Source: Engraulis encrasicolus
Lineage: Eukaryota; Chordata; Actinopteri; Clupeiformes; Engraulidae
Reading direction: 5' to 3'
Assembly (NCBI RefSeq): GCF_034702125.1
Contig: NC_085867.1
Location: 37,044,221-37,108,220 of the forward strand
Length of the DNA stretch: 64,000 nucleotides
Position numbers and translations under genes: made by a program. This document shows, piece after piece, positions 49,109 through 62,389 of the stretch; position 1 is the stretch's first letter; every line of letters starts with the position of its first letter. Under the pieces are notes generated by a model. The model was not told the DNA's origin and did no database searches. It worked only from the letters and a program-made list of their open reading frames with translations.

Positions 49109-49419
49109 AGTGAGAGACAGCAATAGGCCTCACTGGTAGCAGTATGTGTGTTTTCATCTCTTTTTTTATTCCTACCAAAGCAGCTTGATGAGAAGCTAAA
49201 GTTAATCTTATTAGCTGTCTTTGTAAGCCTTGCTCTCTCTGTGGTGGAGTTTCCATCACAGCTCCCCAAAAGTGTGTGAAAGTTGGCTGGTTCAGACCGG
49301 GAGAGAACATTTTAGGGGAAGAGAGAGAAGAAAAAAAAAACGAGTGAGATCACATCGCGCCCTGTGAACCGTTGCCATGGCAATAACCCCAGTGGGATTA
49401 CAGAGTGTCTTACACTACT

Positions 49420-49700
<281 letters not shown>

Positions 49701-50023
49701 ATGCTTAGCATAGTTGCTTTGATGTGCGCCACTCTGCCGCCCCCCCACATGGCTCCCTAGGGGCTACTGGGGGGATGAGGTGAGATGAGCTGTAGAGGTC
49801 AGACAAGGTCAGACGATGCTCCTCAAGGTCAGGAGAGACGTCAGACATCACGCAGCATCTTTACGCTGTGTGTGTGTGTCCATGGATGCTTGTGTGTGTG
49901 GATGGTTTATTTGAAGATTCCCTGTGAAAAATACACTTTGACTTTAAGCCCCATGTATGCCATGAGCTATTTGAAAGAAGTCATTCAAGAACTGCTGTAT
50001 TACTGTAAACTAAGTCTCTCCCT

Positions 50024-50206
<183 letters not shown>

Positions 50207-50208
50207 AG

Positions 50209-50320
50209 GCCTCAGTGTTTGGTGATGACTGGTGCCCCTAATGCTCGTCCTGCGCTGCTGAACCTGGTCCATGCCTTCACCAAGAACGTGGGCCTGATGG
50301 TGTGCGGACACGTGCGCATC
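50209..50320 (+). CDS. slc12a2: slc12a2 exon 16 (C-terminal domain)
   Basis: This exon has 112 bases from tctctctag to gtaagt, completing a split Arg codon and ending in phase 0. It reads (R)[19 protein letters not shown], then [18 protein letters not shown]. This is the first alpha/beta element of the cytosolic dimerisation domain. [16 protein letters not shown] and TKNVGLM-CGHV match NKCC1. A CT array of about 180 bases runs up to the acceptor. Confidence 0.96.
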
Positions 50321-50723
50321 GTAAGTAGCCCTACCTACTATGGACGGGACTCGGATTTTCGAATGCTCGATATACGTTCCGATATAGAGTAGTTCTATTG
50401 AATTTAAAAAATGCGAAATGTCTGTCTCAAAATCCTCCCTCTAAAAATGCAGACCACAAAGTCACTTTGCCAACTGTCCACAAAAAAGTGCCATTGGCAT
50501 TACTGTTTTTTTGTGTTCATGGATTAATTCAAACCATGTGAAATTGGGTAAGATTCGACTCACAATCACAATCCTTGTTCACGATCGATTCACCCTTCCA
50601 GCACGTGGAAAGTGCTTCTCTCTCCCCCTGTCATTTTTTTATGTGTTATGGAGGCGCCACAGTCCTGCGTCAGGGGACTCATTTGCCTGGCTGCCATCAC
50701 TTACCGCCAAGGTCCCCCCTCTC

Positions 50724-50834
<111 letters not shown>

Positions 50835-50917
50835 ACTGAGGCGATGAAAATCCATTAGCGCATGATTGACCCCTGACCTATTGTTGCTGGCTGCCGGGGT
50901 AGTCGCTATGGGCCTCC

Positions 50918-51094
50918 TCTCCTCTCCTCTCCTCTCCTCTCCTCTCCTCTCCTCTCCTCTCCTCTCCTCTCGTCTCCTCGCCCCTTCTCTCGTCTCCTCA
51001 GCCCCTTCTCTCGTCTCCTCAGCCCCTTCTCTCGTCTCCTCCTCTCCTCTCCTCTCCTCTCCTCTCCTCTCCTCTCCTCTCCTCTCCTCTCCTC
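50918..51094. repeat. (CCTCT)n with an embedded 21-base minisatellite
   Basis: Pentamers flank three tandem copies of gccccttctctcgtctcctc(a) at about 50980-51040, itself derived from CCTCT. Confidence 0.93.
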
Positions 51095-51432
51095 CAGTTC
51101 AGTTTGGTCCAGGCTGGCTGCTGCTTCTGTTTCACCAGTTCAATCCATGCCACATCGGTAAACAATGAGGCCTCTATTAGCACCAATGTGTTCCTCTATT
51201 AATGGCTAAATGAAATAAAATAACTGGAGCAGAGTGCGTCTGTACCTGGAATCGTTAAAAACCTATTCTCCCGGTGCACTATGGGTACATGGGGGATTGC
51301 GGGGAGATGATGTCATCGCTCATACGCTCACACTTGCATGTCCCTAGGGCCACATTACGAATAAAAGGCGGCATTTTACGATCGCTGCGCCCCCCCTACC
51401 CAACCAAATACATCCACACACGTGAGCACACA

Positions 51433-51498
<66 letters not shown>
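51433..51498. repeat. (CA)n microsatellite
   Basis: About 32 pure CA units. Confidence 0.95.
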
Positions 51499-51499
<1 letters not shown>

Positions 51500-51617
51500 C
51501 GGTTCTCAGTAATCAGAGCTACACTGACTGGTCTGGGCTGTTCCACATGGCTTCCGATAGACCCAGCCCAGCCCTATGCCCACTCTGTTGGCCCACAGAC
51601 ACACATGTTCCATTACA

Positions 51618-51727
51618 CGGAGAGAGAGACAGAGAGAGAGACAGAGAGAGAGAGAGACAGACACAGAGAGACAGCGAGAGAGAGAGAGAGAGACACAGAG
51701 AGACAGAGAGAGAGAGACAGAGAGAGG
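51618..51727. repeat. Interrupted GA/GACA array
   Basis: GAGA blocks spaced by GACA, purine-rich on the sense strand. Confidence 0.92.
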
Positions 51728-52029
51728 CCAAAGATTGAGCAACAAAAGATTGAGTGTTGTATCGGAAATTCTTGTGAGTGGAAGAGGCAAGATGCGCAAC
51801 AAGGAAAGGGAAAGGAGGGAATATCGGATGGATGGAGGAAGAGATTAGTTTTTCCTGGCGGTTCCTACTGTTCCTATTCCTCTTTGTTTTTCTTTGAGTA
51901 TTTTCCTACAGCTGAGTGTAGTCTGGGACTGGTAGGGATTAGGGTGGCACGTAATGACAAACAGGCCAAAGCATGTGCCCTGATCATCTGTAATTGCTTT
52001 GTGTTATTTTTCTCTCCCAGCAGCAGAGA

Positions 52030-52038
52030 GCGCACGCA

Positions 52039-52081
<43 letters not shown>

Positions 52082-52113
52082 GCGCGCACACACACACACG
52101 CACACACACACAC
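52030..52113. repeat. CA/CGCA array in intron 16
   Basis: CGCACG tetramers flank a CA core. It sits about 145 bases before exon 17. Confidence 0.93.
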
Positions 52114-52257
52114 ACCATCTCTGGCAGGCAGGGTGTGTGTTTGTGTGTGCTTGCATGCACGCTCACATGAGTGTTTTTTGATGATCTGGATCAGAATAAT
52201 AACCTTCAAGTGATTTTTGTTTGTTTGTTTGTTTTTCTCTTGTTGCTAATCCCACAG

Positions 52258-52398
52258 AGTAACCGCAAGAACACCCTGAAAGAGTTGAATAATGACGTGG
52301 TGCGCTACCAGCGCTGGCTGCTGAATAACAACTCCAAGGCCTTCTACACCCCTGTCCTGGCAGAGGACCTCAGGCAGGGCACACAGTACCTGCTGCAG
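52258..52398 (+). CDS. slc12a2: slc12a2 exon 17 (C-terminal domain)
   Basis: This exon has 141 bases (47 codons), phase 0 at both ends, from atcccacag to gtgagt. The length equals the human exon as I recall it. It reads SNRKNTLKELNNDVVRYQRW, then LLNNNSKAFYTPVLAEDLRQ and GTQYLLQ. YQRWL--N--KAFY-PV-A-DLR-G-QYL is conserved. The first dozen residues differ from mammals. An acceptor two bases later (cccacagag) is possible, but only the chosen one keeps the frame. The donor lies in a run of repeated gtgag motifs, and the last 20 exon bases have a decayed copy at 52512-52531. Confidence 0.95.
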
Positions 52399-52612
52399 GT
52401 GAGTGAGGTGAGGTGAGGTGTATGGCAGAGAGAGTACCAACCAAGGCAGGTTACCTTCTGCTGGTGTGTGTGTGTGTGTGTGTGTGTTGCCTGAGCTGTG
52501 TGAGTGAAAGTGCGCACAGTATCCGCTGCAGGCGGGGGTGGTTGTGGTGTGGTGTTGTGTGATGTGGTGTGGTGTATGGCAGAGAGAGTACCAAGGCAGG
52601 TTACCTTCTGCT
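52379..52612 (+). repeat. slc12a2: Duplication including the 3' end of exon 17
   Basis: The exon end gcacacagtacctgctgcag (52379-52398) is followed by a tatggcagagagagtaccaa block at 52421. A diverged copy, gcgcacagtatccgctgcag (52512-52531), is followed by the same block at 52575. In the copy the donor reads gcgggg instead of gtgagt. Confidence 0.75.
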
Positions 52613-52911
52613 GTGAGTGAGTGCGCACATATGTGTGTGTGTGTGAGAATGTGTTTGTGATCCTGTGTGAGTCACTCTGATTGTGCGAGTCACTGTGTGT
52701 AATGTGGTGTGTGTGGCTTTAATTGTGTTTATGTGATTCAGTCATTGTGACACACTTGAGTTTGTGTGACTCACTGTGTGTGCGTGCGTGCATGCGTGCG
52801 TGCGTCTGTCAACTAATGTAATGTCACAATGCCAGATTTTCATGGTACTTGACCGTATTCCAGGAATAGTGATGCATTTCCACATGTTCTGTATGTCTGT
52901 GTGTCTGTCAG

Positions 52912-53018
52912 GCGGTTGGTCTGGGTCGGCTGAAGCCCAACACGTTGGTGCTCGGCTACAAGAACAACTGGATGGATGGAGACCTGAACGACGTGGAGAG
53001 ATACATCAACCTCATCCA
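52912..53018 (+). CDS. slc12a2: slc12a2 exon 18 (C-terminal domain)
   Basis: This exon has 107 bases from gtgtctgtcag to gtaagc, phase 0 in and phase 2 out. It reads [20 protein letters not shown], then [15 protein letters not shown], plus two bases of a His codon. [14 protein letters not shown] is a family hallmark of the cytosolic domain. The donor is followed within 100 bases by a very long CA array. Confidence 0.96.
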
Positions 53019-53111
53019 GTAAGCGCTAGATCACACACATATGCACACACGCACACACACACATACGCACAGGAACCATTCTCTTGGTCAAGCTCATTCA
53101 CGAAGTAGTAG

Positions 53112-53248
<137 letters not shown>

Positions 53249-53347
53249 GATCCATTCCATTCCACTCAGTGAAGGTCATTAACCCTTTGCCACTGCAGCC
53301 ACCTATCAAAGCAAGCAGACCACCTCCAGTGATCCTTTCAGCACATT

Positions 53348-53490
<143 letters not shown>

Positions 53491-53647
53491 TGGCCTTTAA
53501 GACTCTTTCCTGGAAGCGCGTGGTGCAGTGTCGTGTGCGTTTTCGTCTTGCGTAATCTTCATCATTAAAGCAGTGCCGCTTGCCTTCATCTTCTTAAAAC
53601 CTTTTCCGCTTCGCGTCTGACTCATAACATGAATCATGTGATTGTGG

Positions 53648-53649
53648 TG

Positions 53650-53682
<33 letters not shown>

Positions 53683-53752
53683 GTGCGTGCGTGCGTGTGC
53701 ATGCGTGTTCGTGTGTGCTTGCTTGCGTGTGTGTTTGCGCATGTGTGTGTGC

Positions 53753-53797
<45 letters not shown>

Positions 53798-53842
53798 TGT
53801 GTGTGTGGGTGCGCGTGTGCGTGTGCGTGTGCGCGTGTGCTA
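53648..53842. repeat. (GCGT)n and (GT)n array
   Basis: GCGT tetramers then GT with CG interruptions. It is complementary in type to the two CA arrays just upstream. Confidence 0.94.
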
Positions 53843-55819
53843 TTGCCACACTGTTTCTGCTCCTAGCTCGAGGTGCTTTGTTGTCAGGAATACGTTTGTG
53901 AATTTAAAAACACCCAGAAAGCTTCCTGAGACCAAGAAATATATTGATTGTGCTTAAGTGTGTTAAGCAACTTGCACTTAAGCCAAAGTGGAGTTTTGTT
54001 TTTAGCCGTTAATTGTGTGTGTCATCAGTTCTCGTCTCTGAAGACGCTTTTACTGTGTGAGCTACAGCTACAGCAATCCGGCATTAGAAAATATGAGACC
54101 TAGAGATATAAAATAATCTACACCTACCTAGGTTCGAAGCTGTATGGCGCAAAAATCAAGCTATTGAACAATTATATTGGGTCCATGTGCTCAGATTATT
54201 ACGTTTTAAAAATTTTAAAACAATAAACAATAATGCTTAACAATGAAAAATCTAAGAGTTTAGACCAGGATCCTTAATTTCTGTTTGGAGTAGTTTTGGA
54301 GTACAGTATATTTCAATTTCTAGACCATGTTTAAAATTAAGATTGTGGGGTTGTGTTGTTTATCAGATTTTTTTTTATCAGATTGTGTGGTTGTGCAGTT
54401 TATTAAAATTGTGGGATTGTGTGGTTTGTCAGATGGCCGTGTGTCTGACTTGTCTCTTGAACACACGCTTCCCTAATGTGTCTGGCCTACATATTGTATT
54501 GGCCCTGTACTGTGCCAAACTAGAGCAAGACACAGATCAGATCTCAGCTTCCGACCCCATTTTACCCACACGGAAACAAGACAGCACAGCATCTGTGGTC
54601 TGGACTTTATTTAAGCATAGTATGACTTACTCACAGAACTCATCTGCCCTTTAAATAATGTCCAAATGTTGTGTCAGTGCTTCAAGCGCAGCTTTTTCCC
54701 TCCCCGTGCCATCGGTCCCATCAGCTGAGTCATAGTACACCGCCCCAAAGAAAGTGGATTTTGAAATAAAAGTAGAGCGGTAGTTGCAGCCTGATACTTT
54801 CCATTTTGAAGTTTGGCAATGCCACAACATTGATTTGTTTTCCAAATCCTGTGCCTACTGCCGTCATTAAATATTGTGTATTAGTGTCTACCGTGTGCAT
54901 TACTGACGGATGTTTCAATTGTAGGCGCGGTCAAACTCAGGAAAGTAATCGTAGCTGTATTTGGGTGCATGTTGAGGAAAAGTCATCAGATTGAGTTGGA
55001 AGCGCTGCATCCTCTTGCTTATTCCCTTTACTTAATAACTATTAAGTTTAATGCACCCAATGCACTAAAGAGTCACACATTGGTAACCTGGACATGATGC
55101 ATAACACTATTATTTAACCATTATAAATGGCAAATGGTTGAGATTTTTGAAATATACCCGCATTAACTTGTAATAACACATTCTTAATATTATTAATTAA
55201 TTATGTTGTGTTATTAATAGGCTCTAGGAAGTTATTTCATTTCTTTAGTCAGTTTAAGCTCGAAGTCGGAGTGGTAGTGAAAAAAAATTGGAGGTAGTAA
55301 AAGGTAGTAAATTCAACCTAGGATTATCTGTAGGCACACTTTGTAGTAAACAGAATAAGTAGAAAAGACCACATTTTTTCTTTTGCTGATGTACATCATT
55401 GAGATGTACATTGAGCCTTACAATTTGCCAGAGGAATGTACCAGATGTTTAGGTAGACTACACACAAGGCCTTGTGTCTCTAACTATGCAATTTGGTCCT
55501 TGTCTGCCGTGCACTTCTTTGTTGTGGTCTGGGCACATGTGGCATGTCCTCTGTGCGTAAGCAGTCGTTTATTTGTTTGGCTGTTTACAGTTCCGCTGGC
55601 CACCGGAAAATTCCGCATATTTGATGTGGGTGGGCGGAAGGTTGCGGATGCAATGTGCCATGCAATGGCCTGGCTGTGATATGGCACAGTAGTGCCTTAG
55701 GAGCGTAGCGTGTAACTTTCCAAAGCTATGCAGTAGGAGCCAGTGGTTTTGTACCATGGTTTCCCCTTGACTGTACCATGACTGTTCCTTGCCAGGCCCA
55801 TCTTGAATGACGTTGTAAG

Positions 55820-56560
55820 TAGGGCTGGACGATATGGAAAAAAAACATACAATATGGATTGCTTTATATCATGATAACTAGGGATGCACCGATACCACTT
55901 TTTTGAAAACCGATACAAGTACGAGTACATTAATGTGTGTACTTGCCGATACCGAGTACCGATACCGATACCTTTTACCACCAAAATACAATGAAAATAA
56001 ATGCATGGCCTTGTTTTTTTCCACCTGTGATATTTTTATTGTCCATTTCCATGTACATTTAAATGTTAGTAAATGTATGAGGTGGCACGTTTTTCCATGC
56101 TGATTTCAAGTCCACAGAACATGACAAGATTTTGCATTGTTTTGAGTAATAGTAGTACTCATAGCTGGTATCGGCAAGTGCTTGACGAGTACGAGTACGA
56201 GTATAATGAGCAGTATCGGGAGCCGATACCGATACCAGTATCGGTATCGGTGCATCCCTAATGATAACGATATATATCACGATATAGCACAATTACATAC
56301 GTTTTCAGTTAATCTCTTTATGTGCTCTTTATTTTTTCATGTCGCAAAACAACCTTTCTTTAAAATGGATATTTTATTCTTATTTTTACAGTTACATGAC
56401 TTATATTGTGTATTGTGAGAACATGGAATGTAATTAAATGATATTCAATTGTATAAAACTGATGAAATTACTATCACAATATAAACGATATAAGAAAAAG
56501 GTCACGATATCCACTTTTATATCACGATAACGATATATATCGTCATATTGCCCAGCCCTA
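55820..56560. mobile_element. Outer hAT-type MITE interrupted by a second MITE
   Basis: The ends are tagggctggacgatatg and catattgcccagcccta. The flanking octamers gttgtaag and gttggaag match at 7 of 8 positions. Without the inner insertion it would be about 351 bases. The interior is dominated by cgatat/atatcg motifs. Confidence 0.88.
55879..56260. mobile_element. Inner hAT-type MITE nested in the one at 55820
   Basis: The 382-base unit begins tagggatgcaccgatacc and ends ggtatcggtgcatcccta. It is flanked by perfect 8-base duplications atgataac (55871-55878 and 56261-56268). Subterminal gtatcgg/ccgatac and agtacgagtac motifs are abundant. It clearly inserted after the outer element. Confidence 0.93.
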
Positions 56561-56753
56561 GTTGGAAGTCTCGTGGTGTATGCAATAGGAAAATAATAAG
56601 CTGCTGCAACTGTTGCTGCTGACTAGGTTGGCTACAGCACTTTGGATTTAAGGCAATTTCCAATTGCTGACCAACTAAGCTGCTAAATGGCTAGCCGTGC
56701 TTCTCTGCATGAGAGTGACTTAAACTCTGTTCTTGTGTTTTTCTCTTTACTAG

Positions 56754-56833
56754 CGATGCCTTTGACTTGCAGTATGGTGCCGTTATCCTGCGTCTCAAGG
56801 AAGGCCTCGATATCTCCCACATCCAAGGACAAG
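56754..56833 (+). CDS. slc12a2: slc12a2 exon 19 (C-terminal domain)
   Basis: This exon has 80 bases from tctttactag to gtaaac, phase 2 in and phase 1 out. With the split codon it reads [20 protein letters not shown], then ISHIQGQ. HDAFD--YG-V--R--EGLDISH is conserved, and [12 protein letters not shown] is specific to NKCC1 compared with NKCC2 and NCC. Confidence 0.96.
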
Positions 56834-58703
56834 GTAAACCCCCTCATTCTGGTCCTATTTTTTCATTTATTTCTTTATTTACACAACACAACACAACATA
56901 GTCAATGCCATAGGCCATAGGCCATTACCATAAGGTAATTTTGCTTTCATAAGATAGGCTGAGAAGAAAAATTGTGCACATCCACGGCACATCCACATCC
57001 AAAGCACAAGACAAAGGCTAGTTGAGGTTTTTGATTGAGAGGTCCATGAAATCTCTGGTTTCATAAATCCAGGCATGGAATTATTATGCCTCAACCTCTG
57101 TAGGCAGTGTAGCTGGCCAGCATAAACAGGATGTCCTTCACCTTGAAGATTTCTGGAATGGCATCATTTTTTGAACTGAAGATACTATATGTCCTTGGCC
57201 AGTATAGGTATTACGTTTTTTGTTAGAGACTCAGTCAGACGCATCAAAAACTGTGAAATTTAGTCATCAGGAAAAAACCTAATATGACTGACTGGTGTGA
57301 AATCTTTTGCGAATCCTCAAGCGTTTATACGCCCACGTCAGTTTGCTGCCCTGATCTCTTTTTTATAGCGGCTGAAAGAGAGTCTATTTATCCCTCTGTA
57401 TAAATTGAGCTGTGTGCTGCTGTGAAGGAGTGATTACACTGGTTCCAGGGCAGTCATTAGCGTGCAGTGGTGTTTAGTATTTAAGAGGCGGCCAGCTCTC
57501 AGTTCCCTCCAGAGGGCTTCTGTGGTGGAGAGCAGAAAGTGCCACACTTGACTTGACAGGTCCACTCCATGTCCAGAACAACACCCCAAATCGCCCAGAA
57601 TGACAAGGGGCAGCTTGAGGTGAACGACAAGTTTGTTCCCTGGCCCTGGCAAAGAGCAGAGAGTACCACCCTCTCCTGATGGATCCACAAAATGTACTGT
57701 ACAAAATGTCATCCCCACCCATCAGGAGTTCACACGGTTCCTGTGTGGCAGCAGTTTGAAGAGAACAGAGGATGGTCTTTTCCCATGCTTAAATTCTCCA
57801 TTAATTCTCAGAAATAGTCCTGAATTGAAAGGAAAAAAGCAGCCAAGCCATTGCATTTGTAGGGCAGAATGCGTATCACCCAACCACAGCACTCACTTGA
57901 CTGGTCCACACAGTACTGTGCAGAATTTCAGCCCCAAACCGCCCAGAGTGGCAACAACAGAGTTAGAAGGGGAATAGAGGATGGGCATAGCCAATGGTTA
58001 AATTCTCCATTAGTTTTCCATTAGTTGTCCAAAATAGCCCTCAATTTAAAACAAATTGGTTGCTGATGCGCTGTTACCTGTCGCCTAATGGGTGTCGACA
58101 AATTGCTCTGACTATTTGAATGTGAAAGCTAAGAAACAAATGCATTTCACCCAACCCGTACTGCCCAGTGGAGCTTCTTGCAGGGTATAATGGTGTGGAT
58201 TCTTTTTTTGTTGGTATTTTTTCCCCTACTCTCTTAATAGCAAGAAGTAAGGCATTTTGGTCATAAGACAAAGCAAGTCCTCATGTAACTCAATTTGCCA
58301 AAAATATTTTTTCCTTTTGAAGGGGACACTTGCCATGTGATTCTTCAATGTTCTTCAAGCACCAAATGCTCTCTTGTTTGTTAATCCCAGCAGTTGCCTT
58401 AAATGGCTCAGATGGCCTTGATCTCTAGAGTTTTGTTTGTCAGAAGTAGATTGGTTGTTTGTTTCAGATGCAAACGGAAGCGTCTTGTGGAAAAGTACTG
58501 AAGGTTGTAATTGCTCTTTGTGCTTAGTCTCCTAGATGAATTAACCCTTTAATAGTAATTGGTGATTGTTTTTAAGTGCATTCTAAATCATATAGTGGTA
58601 TTATCGTGTCTAAAGCAACGTAAGAGGTTAATTCAAAAACCAAGAATGATTTAAAGTAGCAGACCTTTTTTGCTTCAATTTTCCCTGTTTTTGTCTCCTA
58701 TAG
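56834..58703 (+). other. slc12a2: Intron 19 of slc12a2
   Basis: This intron has 1,870 bases and no dinucleotide arrays. It contains a diverged tandem duplication of about 210-220 bases (57682-58050). Several open frames cross it but none is recognisable as protein. Confidence 0.8.
57682..58050. repeat. Diverged tandem duplication in intron 19
   Basis: tccacaaaatgtactgtacaaaatgtcatcccca (57686) parallels tccacacagtactgtgcagaatttcagcccca (57906), and taaattctccattaattctc parallels taaattctccattagttttc about 209 bases later. A third, weaker copy may begin near 57558. Confidence 0.6.
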
Positions 58704-58826
58704 ATGACACATCAGGGCTGAAGGACGTGGTGGTTTCCATCGACACGAGCAAAGACTCGGATGGGGACTCGTCCAAGCCCTCCTCCAAAGCCACCAGCGT
58801 CCAGAACAGCCCGGCCGTCCAGAAAG
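58704..58826 (+). CDS. slc12a2: slc12a2 exon 20 (linker of C-terminal domain)
   Basis: This exon has 123 bases from cctatag to gtgaac, phase 1 at both ends. It reads DDTSGLKDVVVSIDTSKDSD, then GDSSKPSSKATSVQNSPAVQ and K. KDVVVS-(D/E)-SK-SD-D-SKP aligns with the variable, Ser-rich linker of mammalian NKCC1. The 3' half is unlike mammals and probably disordered. Matching phase 1 at both ends of exons 20 and 21 means exon 21 can be skipped without a frameshift. Confidence 0.94.
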
Positions 58827-59399
58827 GTGAACAGCACAGCTTTCTTTCCGAAAAACTCTCACAATCATAGAAGTACAATCATATAGGTACCAACTGCCAA
58901 TGTCAAGTGTGTTAACACACCGTCAATGTTAAGAGTGTATCTGCAGGCATTCTTGCAATGAGTATCTGACTGATGTGATTATTTATTTATTGATTTATAT
59001 TTATTTCAGTTTTTAGATTTTTTCCCCCTTCTTTTTTCCCTAATGTTAAGTGAAGGAGAGAGTTTTGATTTTCGATGAGTGAACCCATTTTATACTGATT
59101 GAACACTCTCGAAGAGCTTTGCACGTCCGTTCTCAGTAGGTCAGCAGACCAACAACAATGAATGAAGTAAGAGCCTGAGACTCGAGACTCTCTCCTTTGA
59201 ACCTCCGGATTTACAGTGTGTGGAAAGCATAACATACATACATACACACATACACGAACTACAGATTCACATACACATGTACACACACTCGCACACACAA
59301 CTCCGGATTTACAGTAACAGTGTGTGGAAAGCATAACATGTCGCCGGAAACACTTTTTTCGCTTCAAGGCCCCCCTCTTGCCTTTATCCTAAGCTCACT

Positions 59400-59545
<146 letters not shown>

Positions 59546-59893
59546 GAGGCTCAGGGAGAGAGGAAGTTGGCGCGGGTGACCCCAAGGTTTCCAAAGAGCT
59601 CCCTGTGGGCCCAATGGCCTCGTCACAAACCACTTCCTCCCTCTCCATCTCCTCCCCCTTCACACACATGCACACACATATAAACAAACACATGCACAAA
59701 CAAACTTGTGCTCGCCCCAAGCAGACACACACACCGACCGTTTGTGCTGTACATACGGGCGCACTCTACACACACAAACACCGGCATGAAAACAAGCCAC
59801 TACACACCAAGTATTGTGAGCATAATAGACACACTACACACACATACACACACTTGTGTGCATACAATGACCTCTACATGAGGCTTTATTAGA

Positions 59894-59895
<2 letters not shown>

Positions 59896-59937
<42 letters not shown>

Positions 59938-59938
59938 G

Positions 59939-60003
<65 letters not shown>

Positions 60004-60015
60004 GCGTGCGTGTGT
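59896..60015. repeat. (GT)n then (GCGT)n array
   Basis: About 17 GT units followed by about 16 GCGT tetramers. Confidence 0.95.
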
Positions 60016-60236
60016 GTTTACATGTTTATGTGGTGGGTCAGTGAGGAGGATAAAGGAGTACACAAACGTCAGTCCGGTTCCCACACTCTGAGGACCCCCA
60101 GGCCTGACTGCTGTCAGATTCCCTCCCAAACGGCACGTCTGAGATTCGACACCCCCGCAAACATATACGCATGCACGCATGCACACGCGCACAGACACAC
60201 ACACGCGCACAGACTCTTTGACTCCTTCCGTCAAAA

Positions 60237-60361
<125 letters not shown>

Positions 60362-61686
60362 ATTAAACATCCCTCATCCCAATACTGAGTGTCCCTGACA
60401 CCCAACTTCTCATCCCCCTCCCCCTCCCCATCCCCTAGTACAGCCTCTTCACAGGGGTCCCAACTAACCCAAACTGTCTCCCTGGTGAGATGTGCAAAGG
60501 CCCTTCTCACGGCTCCAGCAGAGTGGCCTAATAAGGCCCATATGACATGACATGACTCTAGATCGAGCTATGAAGCTTGGAGTAGCTGTCGAGCCGGCGT
60601 GTTATGGAGTTGTTTTACAACAGTTGTAGACTTCATGGTGAAAGTGGGACAAAGCAGCAACTTTTTGTCACTTTTGCAACTTTTTGTCACTTTCCATTAT
60701 CTAGACCTAGTTTATGTTTGAACTGCTAAAAAACCCAGCTCACAAGCAGAAACAAACTTCCCACTTCCTCCTATTTAGCCAAGGTATGCCATCACATTGT
60801 GCTCACTGTCGGGTCTCTGTTTTTTGGGGCAGGTAGTTTTTGTTTTTGGTCATCCTGTAGATTGAAAGCGGAATTGTCTCAGACTGTCTCGGACTGATTT
60901 GAACTAGAGAGAGAAGGCCTGGCCCTCCCAAAAAAAAATCGGTTTAGTTGTTTGCAGCTCAGGGCGGGTGGCAAATCAAATTCAGAAATGCCTTATTAGT
61001 AATGCCTTGACGAATCACTGAAACAATTTTGCTTAACATTGCTTTTTTGGTTGAAGAAAAACAACCTTTCAACTTGATCTGCGCTGTGTTTGTGTGCGTG
61101 CATTCTAAGTTTATAAACATTATTTTGCTCTCTTTGTTGGGTCTGGCGCAGACTGTTGCCTTATGTGTGAAGGGTTCAACACATTTTTGAAAAAGATTAA
61201 TGTTTTTAGGCTAATCCTCACAGCGCTAATCGGCTGCTAATACAGGAACCGCGGTAGGAGGGGGTGGAAGCGTGAGTAACGTGGTGGCACGTTTTATGTT
61301 GGCGCCAATTCAAGCTTCCAAGAAAGTACAGCCTGCTTTGTGTTAAGATGGCAAAAAAAAACCTTGGCATTTCCCGCTCCCCTTCTCTCTTATTCCTTTA
61401 AAACGGAAGTGTGTGAAGGCTTAATCATGGGGGGGTCTTAGTGATGACGTGTAGAGGGTTGGTGACGTTGGTGACACTGTTTTTGTCACTGCTGCTACGA
61501 CGCACCATAATATGCCTTCTTGTAAAACGCATGGCTTTAACTACATCGGTCATGATGAACTATATTAAGCTAAATGTAAACAAATGTACTGAGCGGATAA
61601 ACGTCACCGTGGAGACGATAAGTAAACAAACTAACTAGCCTTTGGCAACAGAGATGAGGGAGCTCAGTGCTGCTTGGCACACGTGC

Positions 61687-61863
<177 letters not shown>

Positions 61864-62389
61864 TCACAACTTAAAAAAACATACACACACACACGCCCAC
61901 ACACACACACACATATTCTGGACTGGTTCCCAACTGCTTCCCCCTAATGCTGCTGGTGAGATGATCTCAGCTGTGCTGGTTCACCTGCTGCTAGTGTCCA
62001 CAAGACCTCACCACACCGCACTCACCACAGTGACCATTCCCCCCTACTGAGGAAGATCCTATTCAATACATCCATCCACTCTCCCCATCTAGCCATCCAT
62101 TCGTCGCTTGTTTTTTCTCTCCATTCACTATTTTTTTTCTCCTTCCATCGGCAATGAGTAAAGTTTCTATTGGATTTTTCGAAGCTAGCTGCAGTTCTAG
62201 CTTTACGCGAGTCGAGAGTCACTTTCCCAGAAACACAGGCCGTTCATTGTAGCTCACTGTGTTGACGCATGTGGTTTCCATCATCACTGCACCAGAGAAT
62301 GTTAACCCCCCCCCCCCCCCCTTCTCCTCTTTCTGTTTTTTTTTCCTCTTCTTTTTCTTTTTTCTTGTCTTTCTTTGACCTCTTTCCAG

